Notes: a model not told the origin generated them from the letters alone. Counted from the first letter of the stretch, positions 27,846 through 39,153 are shown. The stretch is DNA of 64,000 nt from Allobosea sp. Leaf344 (GCF_001426225.1 NZ_LMRT01000001.1:34090-98089); one strand, 5' to 3'. Made by a program: numbers and translations.

Positions 27846-28118
27846 TCAGGCCAGACGGCCGGTGACGAGGATGAGCACGCCGAGGCCCATGGCGAAGGCG
27901 AGAATGCGCGCTCCCATGCGGATCAGCGCACCGGGCGGCGTCTGCGTGACGTAACCGGCCGCGATTTCGGCGAGGCCCAGCCCGAACAGCAGGAAGATGA
28001 AGGGAGGCACGGTGTCCGCGGCCCCGAGCAGCCCCGCCTGGGCGGCGAAGCCGACACAGGCGCCGAGGGCTGCGCCGACCGCGACGAGGAGCAATTCGTG
28101 GCGGGTCAGCCGGCCCAT
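27846..28118 (-). CDS. Small membrane protein, unknown function
   Basis: A 90-residue protein with three predicted hydrophobic helices (about residues 9-30, 36-58 and 67-88) and almost no polar core; no known family is recognised. Its start lies 3 bases after the infA-like stop, so it is probably cotranscribed with that gene and may be its accidental passenger. It could also be a small integral membrane protein of the DUF type common in Hyphomicrobiales. Confidence 0.65.
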   Translation of the reverse strand: MGRLTRHELLLVAVGAALGACVGFAAQAGLLGAADTVPPFIFLLFGLGLAEIAAGYVTQTPPGALIRMGARILAFAMGLGVLILVTGRLA

Positions 28119-28121
28119 CGC

Positions 28122-28394
28122 TCAGCGGCGGCGGAAGTTCTGGTTGCGCGGCGGGACGCCAGGGCCCGGGCCCGCGGTCTTCTGACGGAAATTGATGCGG
28201 CCGCGGTCGAGATCATAGGGCGACATCTCGACGACGACGCGGTCGCCGGCGATGGTCCGGATGCGGTTCTTCTTCATCTTGCCGGCGGCATAGGCCAGGA
28301 TGATGTGCTCATTGTCGAGCTTCACCCGGTAATTGCCGTCGGGCAGCACCTCGACCACGGTGCCGTCGAATTCGAGCAGTTCTTCTTTAGCCAT
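28122..28394 (-). CDS. infA: Translation initiation factor IF-1 with basic tail
   Basis: S1/OB-fold factor that binds the ribosomal A site during initiation. Residues 1-72 are a standard IF-1 ([21 protein letters not shown], then [23 protein letters not shown]). Here the chain runs on to 90 residues with a Gly/Pro/Arg tail ([18 protein letters not shown]), so it looks like the extended IF-1 variant known as a second copy in some Rhizobiales. Whether a shorter infA exists elsewhere cannot be seen. It is followed by the small membrane protein and preceded, 81 bases upstream, by an RNA helicase gene. Confidence 0.93.
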   Translation of the reverse strand: MAKEELLEFDGTVVEVLPDGNYRVKLDNEHIILAYAAGKMKKNRIRTIAGDRVVVEMSPYDLDRGRINFRQKTAGPGPGVPPRNQNFRRR

Positions 28395-28475
28395 GCGTTC
28401 GTCCTTCGTGTGCCCAGAGGCGCTTGGACCGGACGGGCACGAGGGCCGATCCGGTCCGGCTTGACGGAAAGCGCG

Positions 28476-29912
28476 TCAGTTCGCGCGCCGCCGGGCGCCG
28501 TTGGTGCGTCGTTGATCTGTTCTTTGCTGCAAGAAAGCAACGCCGCCAAGCCCTTCCTTGGCGGGAGCGGAGTCTTTTCGCTGGACGGGCTGCTCGCTGC
28601 GGGCCGCGCGTTCGCCGCGCGGCGCCTCGTTGCGCTGGCCGGAGCCGGCGGGCTTGGCGCCCTGGCGCTGGCCGGAGGGCCGGCCATGGTCGCGCCCGGA
28701 GCCTCCCTCGCGTCCGCCGCCCTGCTGGCCACGGCCGCCACGGCCCTGGTTCTGCGGGGGCTTCTTCGGGGTGCGCCCGTCCCAATAGGGCACCTCGCCG
28801 ATCGGCGTGATGGCGACGCGGGTCAACTTCTCGATCGCCGCGAGATCGCCGCGCTCTTCCGGCGTGCAGAAGGCGATGGCCACGCCCGAGGCGCCGGCGC
28901 GCGCGGTGCGGCCGATGCGGTGGACATAGGTCTCGGAGACGTTGGGCAGGTCGAAATTCACGACATGGCTGATGCCGTCGACATCGATGCCGCGGGCGGC
29001 GATGTCGGTGGCGACCAGGATGCGCAGCTCGCCGTCACGGAAGGCCCCGAGCGCCCGCTCGCGCTGGCCCTGGCTCTTGTTGCCATGGATCGCGGCCGAT
29101 TTGATGCCGGCGATCTCGAGCTGGCGGACGACCTTGTCGGCGCCGTGCTTGGTGCGGGTGAAGACGATGGCGCGTTCCATCTCGGGAACGCTCAGCGTCT
29201 TCGCCAGCAAAGCCGGCTTCTGGCTCGCCTCGGTGAAGATCACGCGCTGGTCGATCTTCTCGGCCGTGGTCGCGACCGGCGCGACCGAAACCTCGACCGG
29301 GTCCTTGAGATAGGCCGAGGCGATGTCGCGGATCGGCTTCGGCATGGTCGCCGAGAACAGCAGCGTCTGGCGCTTGGCCGGGATCAGCGTGGCAATCCGG
29401 CGCAGCGCGTGGATGAAGCCGAGATCGAGCATCTGGTCGGCTTCGTCGAGCACGAGATATTCGATCTCGCGCAGCGAGACGGCGCGCTGGTCGACGAGGT
29501 CGAGCAGGCGGCCCGGCGTCGCGACCAGGATGTCGACATGCTGGCCGAGCGCGCGGATCTGCTTGCCGACCGGCACGCCACCGAAGACCACGGTCGATTT
29601 GACCGTCGAGAAGCTGGCATAGGCGCGGATGCTGGTCTCGATCTGGGCTGCCAGCTCGCGCGTCGGCGAGAGGATCAGCGCGCGGACCTGCCTGGTCTCC
29701 ATCCGGCGCGGATTGGTCAGGAGCCGGTGCAAGAGCGGCAGCGCGAAGGCTGCGGTCTTGCCGGTTCCGGTCTGGGCGGCGCCGAGCAGGTCGCGGCCCT
29801 GGAGGATCGGGGGAATCGCCTGGGCCTGGATCGGCGTGGGCGTGGTGTAACCTTCGGCAGCGAGCGCCTTGAGGAGCTGCTCGGCCAGGCCGAGGTCGGT
29901 AAATTGTGTCAA
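28476..29912 (-). CDS. DEAD-box RNA helicase (RhlE-like)
   Basis: ATP-dependent RNA helicase of about 478 residues. Helicase motifs in order are the Q motif with TPTPIQAQAIP, AQTGTGKT (I), PTRELA (Ia), DEAD (II), SAT (III), IHGNKSQGQRERAL, ATDIAARGIDVD (V) and HRIGRTAR (VI). The last 110 residues form a low-complexity RG/Q-rich tail (GRGGRGQQGGGREGG) of the kind that aids RNA binding and condensation. The start is probably TTG at 29912 (TQFTDLGL), the family N-terminus; the 12 upstream codons are doubtful. It sits between cspA and infA, all on the same strand, suggesting a role in cold or RNA-structure stress. Confidence 0.93.
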   Translation of the reverse strand: MTQFTDLGLAEQLLKALAAEGYTTPTPIQAQAIPPILQGRDLLGAAQTGTGKTAAFALPLLHRLLTNPRRMETRQVRALILSPTRELAAQIETSIRAYASFSTVKSTVVFGGVPVGKQIRALGQHVDILVATPGRLLDLVDQRAVSLREIEYLVLDEADQMLDLGFIHALRRIATLIPAKRQTLLFSATMPKPIRDIASAYLKDPVEVSVAPVATTAEKIDQRVIFTEASQKPALLAKTLSVPEMERAIVFTRTKHGADKVVRQLEIAGIKSAAIHGNKSQGQRERALGAFRDGELRILVATDIAARGIDVDGISHVVNFDLPNVSETYVHRIGRTARAGASGVAIAFCTPEERGDLAAIEKLTRVAITPIGEVPYWDGRTPKKPPQNQGRGGRGQQGGGREGGSGRDHGRPSGQRQGAKPAGSGQRNEAPRGERAARSEQPVQRKDSAPAKEGLGGVAFLQQRTDQRRTNGARRRAN

Positions 29913-30053
29913 AACAGGTCTTTCCGGACGCCGTGACGCAAGGGGCACATGTGGGTATCGGCTGTGCCGCCGGTTTGCGCCCGGCCAATGATCATTTGCT
30001 CTTCCCTGCCGGCGAACCGCTAAGCCACAGCGCCGGGAGGTGTCGTCGATGGA

Positions 30054-30077
30054 GCCGGGCGGGCGGACCCGCCCGGC
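30054..30077 (-). terminator. GC-rich hairpin after cspA
   Basis: A 10-base perfect stem (GCCGGGCGGG / CCCGCCCGGC) with a four-base loop, starting 12 bases past the cspA stop codon. No U-tract follows, so it may protect the mRNA 3' end or help Rho-dependent termination rather than act as a classical terminator. Confidence 0.45.
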
Positions 30078-30088
30078 ACTCTGCAGTC

Positions 30089-30298
30089 TCAGGCGATGGC
30101 GAGGTTGCCGGCCGAGGACTTGCCGGTCTTGCGATCGGCGACCAGCTCGTACGAGACGACCTGGCCCTCGACCAGCTCGCGCAGGCCGGCGCGCTCGACG
30201 GCGCTGATATGGACGAAGATGTCCTGGCCGCCGTTAGACGGGGTGATGAAGCCATAGCCCTTGGTGGCGTTGAACCACTTGACGGTGCCCTTATCCAT
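30089..30298 (-). CDS. cspA: Cold-shock protein (CspA family)
   Basis: A 69-residue single cold-shock domain that binds single-stranded RNA/DNA and melts RNA structure. RNP1 (KGYGFITP) and RNP2 (DIFVHISAV) are both intact, after the usual GTVKWFN start. The tail is [13 protein letters not shown]. The preceding 200 bases, before the palindromic repeats, could hold a long leader mRNA as is common for cold-shock genes; no specific element was recognised. It is the upstream member of the cspA-rhlE-infA run on the minus strand. Confidence 0.96.
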   Translation of the reverse strand: MDKGTVKWFNATKGYGFITPSNGGQDIFVHISAVERAGLRELVEGQVVSYELVADRKTGKSSAGNLAIA

Positions 30299-30513
30299 GG
30301 AAGCTAGTCCTTACGTTTCAGATCCGCGTATGGGTTGTGACCCAAGGCCCGACGCGCGGACGCCCAGCCCTGGTCTTGTAGCGATGTGTGGTGGATCTGA
30401 ATCGTACCGGCGGATAGAGCCGCAGGATAAATGGCCAGAACCCGGCCGCATCTCGTCTTACATGGGATGGGCTAGCACAATTTGCAACGCGGGTCCAGCG
30501 GAAGCGCTGGTTC

Positions 30514-30600
30514 GTCATTGCGAGGAGCGTTGGCGACGAAGCAAGCCAGGGGGGCGTAGAGCGCTACGATCTGGGTTGCTTCGCTAACGCTCGCAATGAC
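30514..30600. repeat. Palindromic repeat copy 1
   Basis: Begins GTCATTGCGAGGAGCG and ends with its near complement CGCTCGCAATGAC, with a variable centre between GAAGCAA and TTGCTTC. This is the dispersed palindromic element type found between genes in many alphaproteobacteria. Confidence 0.85.
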
Positions 30601-30608
30601 GGGTGTAC

Positions 30609-30692
30609 GTCATTGCGAGGAGCGCAGCGACGAAGCAACCTAGGGCCCGTAGAGCTCGACGCGCTGGGTTGCTTCGCTGCGCTCGCAATGAC
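30609..30692. repeat. Palindromic repeat copy 2
   Basis: 84 bases, same arms as copy 1 (GTCATTGCGAGGAGCG ... CTCGCAATGAC), centre AGAGCTCGACGCG. It is separated from copy 1 by 8 bases. It has a shorter arm spacing (GCAGCGACGAAGCAA) than copies 1 and 3. Confidence 0.85.
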
Positions 30693-30698
30693 AGGGCC

Positions 30699-30785
30699 GT
30701 CATTGCGAGGAGCGTCAGCGACGAAGCAACCCAGGGGGCGGCAGAGCTCGACGCGCTGGGTTGCTTCGCTCACGCTCGCAATGAC
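30699..30785. repeat. Palindromic repeat copy 3
   Basis: 87 bases, with arms as in the other copies and a centre nearly identical to copy 2 (AGAGCTCGACGCGCTGGGTTGC). It ends 14 bases from the ppdK stop codon, so its hairpin may serve as the 3' end of the ppdK mRNA. Confidence 0.85.
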
Positions 30786-30799
30786 AGCGGAACCCGCTC

Positions 30800-33484
<2,685 letters not shown>

Positions 33485-33706
33485 CGTTCAAGCCTTTTCC
33501 GGTTCGAGCCAGCGCAGCAACGCTATTGCACTGCAGAAGTTTCCTGTGCGGTGCATTCATCGACCGCCTCCGCGAGGGGCGGCGATGTCGCGCGGTCATG
33601 CCCAAAACCGGGAGAACAATCAATCTGCGGCGCCGCCGCGCGCCCTCTCCCGGGCCGGTGCGGCGCGGCGGCGCAGAACTATTAGAGACCGGCGCCGCGG
33701 GCCCGA

Positions 33707-34198
33707 CTAGCGCGTACCGCGCGCCGCTTTCGGCCAGCGCAGCGGCCATTTGACGATGCGGTCCGGCAGATCCTCCTCGTCGATCTCGCTCTCGCTGGCA
33801 TGGACGCGGCCGCGCACGGAGACGCCCGCCGCGACGACCGTGTCGGGATCGCCCGAGACGAGCGGATGCCACCAGGGCAGGTCGCGCCCCTCCGCCACCA
33901 GCCGATAGGCGCAGGTCGGCGGCAGCCAGGCCAGGCTGCGAGCGGTCTCCGGCGTCAGGGTGACGCAGTCCGGCACGGTCTGCGAGCGGTTGGCATAGTC
34001 GCGGCAGCGGCAGGAGCCGGCATCGAAGAGGCGGCAGCCGACATCGGTGGCCAGGATCGCGCCGGTATCCTCGTCCTCGAGCTTCAGCAGGCAGCAGCGG
34101 CCGCAGCCGTCGCAGAGCGATTCCCATTGCTCGCGGCTCATTTCCTCGAGCGGAATCCTGCGCCAGAACGGGGCAAGGGCTGCGTCATCTGCGGTCAT
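33707..34198 (-). CDS. YcgN family cysteine-cluster protein
   Basis: UPF0260/YcgN-family protein of 163 residues with unknown function. The conserved cysteines are in [11 protein letters not shown] (about residues 30-40) and [19 protein letters not shown], with a final CAYRL, a pattern of eight cysteines that looks suited to metal or Fe-S binding. The start at 34198 follows the family ([11 protein letters not shown]); the longest frame adds 21 residues. It is divergent from the PBP gene and upstream of ppdK with a 222-base gap. Confidence 0.9.
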   Translation of the reverse strand: MTADDAALAPFWRRIPLEEMSREQWESLCDGCGRCCLLKLEDEDTGAILATDVGCRLFDAGSCRCRDYANRSQTVPDCVTLTPETARSLAWLPPTCAYRLVAEGRDLPWWHPLVSGDPDTVVAAGVSVRGRVHASESEIDEEDLPDRIVKWPLRWPKAARGTR

Positions 34199-34443
34199 GC
34201 CGGCGCTTATGCCCGGGATATGGGGCGGAAGGAAGCCGCGCGCCCGGAGGCTTTGCGCCATAATCGGCCAGGCCTGGCAGGCATGGTTCCTGCTCCCGGA
34301 TTCTTTCGCGGCCGAAGCGTGGCGAAAAATTGTTCGGCGCGCGGAACTTCAACCGCGGCAAAACGTGATTAGCTCGATATTGCCAACTCTGCCCTCACAC
34401 GGCAGGACTTCTGTCGCAGCTGAAATGAGGGGCCGGGTCGGCA

Positions 34444-36675
34444 ATGGAATTCCGCAAGGCAGGCTGGGGCACACGGATGAGGCGCTACGCCCTCGCCGTC
34501 GATTCCTGGGTCGATGCTGGCCTCTGGAACGCCGCTCGCCGCGCATCCGACCTGCATGAGCGCCTGCGCAGCTTCGCCGACCGCTTCACCGTCACCGGCG
34601 GCAAGCGGCTGGCCGCGGAATTCGCGAGCGAAGGGCTGAATATCGGCATCGCCGGCGCGCTGGTGATGCTGATGCTGGCGATCCCGTCATTCCAGGAGGG
34701 GCGCGAGGACGCGCTGAAGAACCAGGTCTTCGCCGTGACCTTCCTGGACCGCTACGGCTCCGAGATCGGGCATCGCGGCGCCCGCCACGACGATTCCCTG
34801 AAGCTCGAGGAGATGCCGGACCATCTGATCAAGGCGGTGCTGGCGACCGAGGACCGGCGCTTCTACGATCATTTCGGCATCGACGTGATCGGCACGCTGC
34901 GGGCGGTGACGGTCAACGCCCGGGCCTCGGGCGTGGTGCAGGGCGGCTCCTCGCTGACGCAGCAACTCGCCAAGAACCTGTTCCTGACCAATGAGCGCTC
35001 GCTCGACCGCAAGATCAAGGAAGCCTTCCTGGCGCTCTGGCTGGAATATCGCCTGACCAAGAACGACATTCTGAAGCTCTATCTCGACCGGGCCTACATG
35101 GGCGGCGGCACGTTCGGCGTCGCCGCGGCAGCCGATTATTATTTCGGGAAATCGGTGAAGGACGTCTCGCTGGCCGAGGCCGCCATGCTGGCCGGCCTGT
35201 TCAAGGCACCGACCAAATACGCGCCCCACGTCAATCTGCCGGCGGCCCGGGCCCGCGCCAACGACGTGCTCAACGCCATGGTCGATGCCGGCTTCATGAC
35301 CGCCGGCCAGGTCGACAGCGCCAAGCGCAACCCCGCCACCCCCGTCGACCGCAAGCGCGGGGCGAGCCCTGACTTCTATCTCGACTGGGCCTTCGACGAG
35401 GTCACCCGCCTGGCCGGAGAGGGCAAACTCGGGCCCGAGCGCGTGCTGACGGTCAAGACCCCACATGATCCGGCGATCCAGGCGCGCTCGGACGAGGCCG
35501 TCGAGAGCATCCTGCGGCAGCATGGCGCCGGCTACCGGGCGAAGCAGGCGGCGGTGACGATCCTCGATCCGGACGGAGCGGTGCGCGCCATCGTCGGCGG
35601 CCGCGATTATGGCATCAGCCAGTTCAACCGCGCGACCTCGAGCCTGCGCCAGCCGGGCTCCTCCTTCAAACCCTTCGTCTATGCGGCGGCGATGGCGGCG
35701 GGATTGTACAGGCCGAACACGATCGTGACCGATCGGCCGGTCTGCATCGGCAATTGGTGCCCGAATAATTACGGACGGTCCTTCGCCGGCTCGATGCCGC
35801 TGACCGTGGCGCTGGCGAAATCGATCAATACGATCCCGGTGCAGATGTCGATCGCGATCGGGCGCTCCGCCGGCGAGACGCATGAGGCGCGCGCCGCCCG
35901 GATCGGCCGCAACAGGATCGTCGAGACCGCCCGCGCCATGGGCCTGACCACGCCTTTGACCGACACGGTCTCGCTGCCGATCGGCGCGGCCGAGGTGACG
36001 GTGATCGACATGGCGGCGGGCTATGCGGTCTTCGCCAATGGCGGGCGCCGGGCCCGCCCCTATGCGGCGCTCGAGATCCGCAACTCACAGGGCGAGACGA
36101 TCTACAGCCATGAGCGCGACGAGCCGCCGGCCGCGCAGGTGCTGAGCACCCAGGTGGCGCAGGACATGAACGCCATGCTGGTCAAGGTGCCGACGGAAGG
36201 CACGGGCCGCCGGGCCGCGCTCGACGGCGTGGTCACCGCGGGCAAGACCGGCACCACCAACGGCTACAAGGACGCCTGGTATGTCGGCTATTCCGGCAAT
36301 CTCGTCGGCGCCGTCTGGTACGGCAACGATGATTCCTCCGAGACCGCGAACATGACCGGCGGCTCGCTGCCGGCGATGACGTGGAAGGAGATCATGCAGT
36401 TCGCCCATCAGGGCCTGGAGACGAAGCCGCTGCCCGGCGTGACGCCGCCCGATCAGAAGGGCGTGCCGGTGGCCAGGAGCCAATCCCCCGCCACGGCTGC
36501 GGCCGCACCCGCTCCCGGTCCCGGCGCCGGGCACATGCCGCGGCAATCCTTCGAGGTGCTGACCTCGGTGGGGAGCATGTTCAAGGCGGTCGAGCCGCCG
36601 CGCGCGGCGCGGCTCTCGGTCGAGGCGGGGCTGCGCGAGGTCCCGCCGACCGGGCGGGTCACGGCGCTGCGCTGA
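34444..36675 (+). CDS. Bifunctional penicillin-binding protein (PBP1A-type)
   Basis: Class A PBP of 743 residues that polymerises and cross-links peptidoglycan. A single membrane helix lies at about 66-82. The GT51 transglycosylase motifs are TEDRRFYDHFGID (Glu136), GGSSLTQQLAKN (167-178) and RKIKE. The transpeptidase domain has the active-site SSFKPF (Ser406, Lys409), SINT (SxN) and KTGTT. The C-terminal 80 residues are Pro/Ala-rich. No OB-like insert of the E. coli PBP1A kind is obvious, so a PBP1C- or MtgA-like alternative was considered, but both domains are complete. A short gap separates it from the DUF1214/DUF1254 pair. Confidence 0.95.
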   Translation: MEFRKAGWGTRMRRYALAVDSWVDAGLWNAARRASDLHERLRSFADRFTVTGGKRLAAEFASEGLNIGIAGALVMLMLAIPSFQEGREDALKNQVFAVTFLDRYGSEIGHRGARHDDSLKLEEMPDHLIKAVLATEDRRFYDHFGIDVIGTLRAVTVNARASGVVQGGSSLTQQLAKNLFLTNERSLDRKIKEAFLALWLEYRLTKNDILKLYLDRAYMGGGTFGVAAAADYYFGKSVKDVSLAEAAMLAGLFKAPTKYAPHVNLPAARARANDVLNAMVDAGFMTAGQVDSAKRNPATPVDRKRGASPDFYLDWAFDEVTRLAGEGKLGPERVLTVKTPHDPAIQARSDEAVESILRQHGAGYRAKQAAVTILDPDGAVRAIVGGRDYGISQFNRATSSLRQPGSSFKPFVYAAAMAAGLYRPNTIVTDRPVCIGNWCPNNYGRSFAGSMPLTVALAKSINTIPVQMSIAIGRSAGETHEARAARIGRNRIVETARAMGLTTPLTDTVSLPIGAAEVTVIDMAAGYAVFANGGRRARPYAALEIRNSQGETIYSHERDEPPAAQVLSTQVAQDMNAMLVKVPTEGTGRRAALDGVVTAGKTGTTNGYKDAWYVGYSGNLVGAVWYGNDDSSETANMTGGSLPAMTWKEIMQFAHQGLETKPLPGVTPPDQKGVPVARSQSPATAAAAPAPGPGAGHMPRQSFEVLTSVGSMFKAVEPPRAARLSVEAGLREVPPTGRVTALR

Positions 36676-36746
36676 CCGCCCGGTTGACGCCACCGGCCGC
36701 GCTGGTTCAACTCAGGGCTTCGCCCCCCACCGGATCGACCAGGCCC

Positions 36747-37322
36747 GTGCGCGTCCTCAGCCTCGCTTACGTGATCGCGCTCGGCGCCGGAATCGGCCTG
36801 GCCTCGGCGCATTACGCCGTCGCGCATCGCCCCGTGGTCGGGCTGGTGAAGATCGGCGCCTGGCAGACCTGGCCGAGCAGCGGCGGGCGCGACATCGACC
36901 CCTATATGCGCGCCTATCTCGCGCGCGGCGTCCACCTGCCGCTCGGCGCGGGCGAAGGCGTCGAGCTGGTGGCCGAGGCCGATGATACGGGCCAGGAGCT
37001 CGATGGGCGCTGCCGCTACCGCATCGCCGGCACCACGCCGCCGACCAGGGCCTGGACGCTGACGGTCAATGATCTGGAAGGGCGCGTCTTCGGCCCGCCG
37101 GTCTCGCGGACCGGCTTTACCGACCAGGAAATCGTCCGGGACGAGAGCGGCATGATCGCGATCGTCGCGGCCTCCGCCGTGCAGCCGGGCAATTGGTTGC
37201 CCCTGCCCGGCAACCGGCGCTTCGCCCTGCGGCTGCGGCTCTACGACACGCCGCTTTCGGGGCAGGCCGGGGAGCTGCGCCCCGACATGCTGCCCCGCAT
37301 CAGCCGGGTCGATTGCGGATGA
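36747..37322 (+). CDS. DUF1214 domain protein
   Basis: A 191-residue protein with an N-terminal signal anchor (VLSLAYVIALGAGIGLASA) and a C-terminal DUF1214 domain, recognisable from AWTLTVNDLEGRVF, SGMIAIVAASAVQPGNWLP and a RFALRLRLYDTP strand. The function is unknown; DUF1214 and DUF1254 proteins often travel together. The GTG at 36747 is a sensible start because the signal sequence begins directly after it; a longer frame upstream is a shadow of the PBP gene. It overlaps the DUF1254 gene by ATGA. Confidence 0.85.
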   Translation: MRVLSLAYVIALGAGIGLASAHYAVAHRPVVGLVKIGAWQTWPSSGGRDIDPYMRAYLARGVHLPLGAGEGVELVAEADDTGQELDGRCRYRIAGTTPPTRAWTLTVNDLEGRVFGPPVSRTGFTDQEIVRDESGMIAIVAASAVQPGNWLPLPGNRRFALRLRLYDTPLSGQAGELRPDMLPRISRVDCG

Positions 37323-37996
37323 TTGCGACGCCCATGACAGCGGATCCGGCACAGGATGCGCCCCCTCCCCCGCCCAAGGCAGGCGCCACGGGCCGCCGAG
37401 GCGGGCCGCTCTCCCGCCTCGGCCCCCTCACCCGGCTGGGCGGAGCCCTGCGCGGCTGGCTGCTGGCGACGCTGGCCGGGCTGGTGCTGGCGGGGATCGT
37501 GCACATCGTCACCATCCTGCTGATCCCGCGGCTCTCCGAGAGCGACGCGGCCAGCGCCTATCTGCTGCTCGGCGCCACTGGCCGGACGGAGCTGGTCACC
37601 GGACCCGGGCGAGGGCTGGCGGAGCTGCGCGATGCCGACCCGGCCGTGGCGACCGCGGCCTGCAGCTATGATCTGTCGGGCGGCCCGATGCGGATCGTCG
37701 CCCGCACCGGGCCGGTGCCGCTGGGGCTGACGCTGCACCGGCGCGGCGGCGGCGTGCTCTACGCCGTCACCGATCGCGCGGCGATCCGCGGGGTGATCGA
37801 GTTCATCCTGCTGACCGAGGAGCAGCTGGCCGAGCGGCTGACGCGCGACGGCGACGGCCAGGCGGTGCGCGAATTGCGGATCGTCTCCGACACGCTGGAA
37901 GGGCTCGTGGTGGCGCGGGCGCTGGCGCAGCGCCCCTCCGACCGCGCCGATGCCGAAGCCTCGGCGGCGAGCGTCGAGTGCGGCCTGGCGGAGTGA
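37319..37996 (+). CDS. DUF1254-like membrane protein
   Basis: A 225-residue partner of the preceding DUF1214 protein. A Pro-rich N-terminus is followed by one membrane helix (LLATLAGLVLAGIVHIVTILL at about residues 45-65) with the IPRLSESDA segment typical of the short DUF1254 proteins. The remainder is a soluble domain with CSYDLSGGPMRI and TGPVPLGLTL. The start ATG overlaps the upstream stop, so the pair is translationally coupled. A role in the periplasm is likely; none is proven. Confidence 0.82.
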   Translation: MIATPMTADPAQDAPPPPPKAGATGRRGGPLSRLGPLTRLGGALRGWLLATLAGLVLAGIVHIVTILLIPRLSESDAASAYLLLGATGRTELVTGPGRGLAELRDADPAVATAACSYDLSGGPMRIVARTGPVPLGLTLHRRGGGVLYAVTDRAAIRGVIEFILLTEEQLAERLTRDGDGQAVRELRIVSDTLEGLVVARALAQRPSDRADAEASAASVECGLAE

Positions 37997-38017
37997 CGAA
38001 GCGGCGTCCCCGCCGCC

Positions 38018-38767
38018 TCAACCCTTGGCGACGATGGGCACCGGCGGCTTGACGATGCCGTGCAGCGACATCTTGCACAGGGGGCCGATCTCGGCCTCCA
38101 GCGCCATGATCGTGCGCTCGCTCTGCAGAGCCTCGCGGGAGGGCATCTCCACCACGAGATTGGCCAGCGCGTAGCGGTAGCTCTCGAGGCGGAAACCGAC
38201 CCGCTCGCAGACCCAGAGTACCAGCCCCTCGTTCTCGAGCACGCGGGCGAGCGCCGGGTCCTGCTTCTCCGGCGGTACCATCGGCGAGGTTTCGAGCGTG
38301 CGCAGCCTGACCTTGTCGGCGGCGACGACGCGCTGGGCATTGCCGCGGAACGGCGTGATCAGCAGCCGGTCGGCATTGGCGTCCTCCGCCAGACGCGCAT
38401 AGCGCGAGGCCTGCGAGGCGTAGGAGCCGGAGGTCAGCGCGTTGTAATAGGCGGCGACGTCGCTGGACTGGGCGGATGTCGGCACGATGCGCGCATGGGC
38501 GAGCGCCGACAGCTCGGCGGCGAAATAGCTCTTCTCATGCGCGGGCATGATCAGCCGCCAGGCGCGGTCGCGCAGCTGCTGCTCGTCATCGGTCAGGCGG
38601 AAATAGGAGGCGGCCTCGCCCCGGGCGGTCGCGGACCAGAAGCCGATCTCCGGCGCCACGATCTGGTTCCAGATCGTCGGCCGCGGCCGGCCGAGATCGC
38701 CGGTGCAGGCGGCCAGGGCGAGCCCGAGCGTCGCCGCCGCGACCCTGCCTGCCGACCCGCGAATCAA
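38018..38767 (-). CDS. Putative lipoprotein of unknown function
   Basis: A 249-residue predicted lipoprotein: the N-terminus ends in the lipobox LALAACTG with Cys21 as the lipid attachment site. The mature domain is rich in helices (ASYFRLTDDEQQLRDRAWRLIMPA). It shows no catalytic motif I recognise. The start overlaps the stop of an upstream 70-residue gene (ATGA), and the two face away from the DUF2336 gene across a CtrA box, so it may be cell-cycle-associated. Related proteins seem restricted to Hyphomicrobiales (impression). Confidence 0.8.
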   Translation of the reverse strand: MIRGSAGRVAAATLGLALAACTGDLGRPRPTIWNQIVAPEIGFWSATARGEAASYFRLTDDEQQLRDRAWRLIMPAHEKSYFAAELSALAHARIVPTSAQSSDVAAYYNALTSGSYASQASRYARLAEDANADRLLITPFRGNAQRVVAADKVRLRTLETSPMVPPEKQDPALARVLENEGLVLWVCERVGFRLESYRYALANLVVEMPSREALQSERTIMALEAEIGPLCKMSLHGIVKPPVPIVAKG

Positions 38768-38976
38768 GCGGGTGTCCTGGCTCTCTGGGCGCGCCCGGTC
38801 GGCCGCGCGGCGCGGCGCTTGGGCTGCTCCTTGCGTTCGGCCGCTGCGGGCTCGGCATGGCGTTCATAGCGGATGCCGGTGAAGAACAGAATGGTCGCAG
38901 GAGTATCGGCGAGGGTCGTCGCCGGCTCGGCGGCTGCGGAGCGAGGGCGCGGCGCGAAGGGAATGACGACGGACAT
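38764..38976 (-). CDS. Small protein upstream of the lipoprotein
   Basis: A 70-residue protein of unknown function. It begins SVVIPFAPRPRS and contains the conserved-looking core ATILFFTGIRYER, then a basic tail (KRRAARPTGRAQRART). The core resembles short hypothetical proteins common in Rhizobiales genomes. Its stop overlaps the lipoprotein start by ATGA. The ATG at 38976 is used; the longer frame to 39096 overlaps the CtrA box and is unlikely. Confidence 0.65.
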   Translation of the reverse strand: MSVVIPFAPRPRSAAAEPATTLADTPATILFFTGIRYERHAEPAAAERKEQPKRRAARPTGRAQRARTPA

Positions 38977-39086
38977 GACGCGCCTCCTGGTTGCGCCGGT
39001 TTCGGGTCGGAGCTGGCCCGGAGCTGTGCGAGCACCTCGCCGCCGACGCCCAGGCCCTCCTAGACCTGCATCAAGAGCCGACATGG

Positions 39087-39101
39087 TTAACGCCAAATTA
39101 A
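39087..39101. promoter_or_regulatory. Perfect CtrA binding site
   Basis: TTAACGCCAAATTAA is an exact TTAA-N7-TTAA, the consensus of the alphaproteobacterial cell-cycle regulator CtrA. It lies 53 bases before the DUF2336 start and 111 bases before the divergent 70-residue gene. A GANTC (GACTC at 39121-39125), the CcrM methylation site that often accompanies CtrA promoters, lies between it and the DUF2336 start. Confidence 0.7.
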
Positions 39102-39153
39102 AGCCTCGGGGATTATTGCTGACTCGTCCCGATTTCCCCGCAGAGCAGCGTTC

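Larger units (their letters stand above)
30299..30799. other. Intergenic region with three palindromic repeats
   Basis: A 501-base gene-free stretch between ppdK and cspA, both on the minus strand. The half next to cspA (30299-30500) probably holds the cspA promoter and leader, with no readable gene. The other half is filled by three tandem copies of an 84-87-base palindromic element (separate entries). Short frames within the repeats are not protein-like. Confidence 0.7.

Noticed and set aside
30514-30785. CRISPR-like array
   Set aside because: The three repeats are palindromic with variable centres and almost no spacers, and no cas gene is present; they are dispersed palindromic elements.
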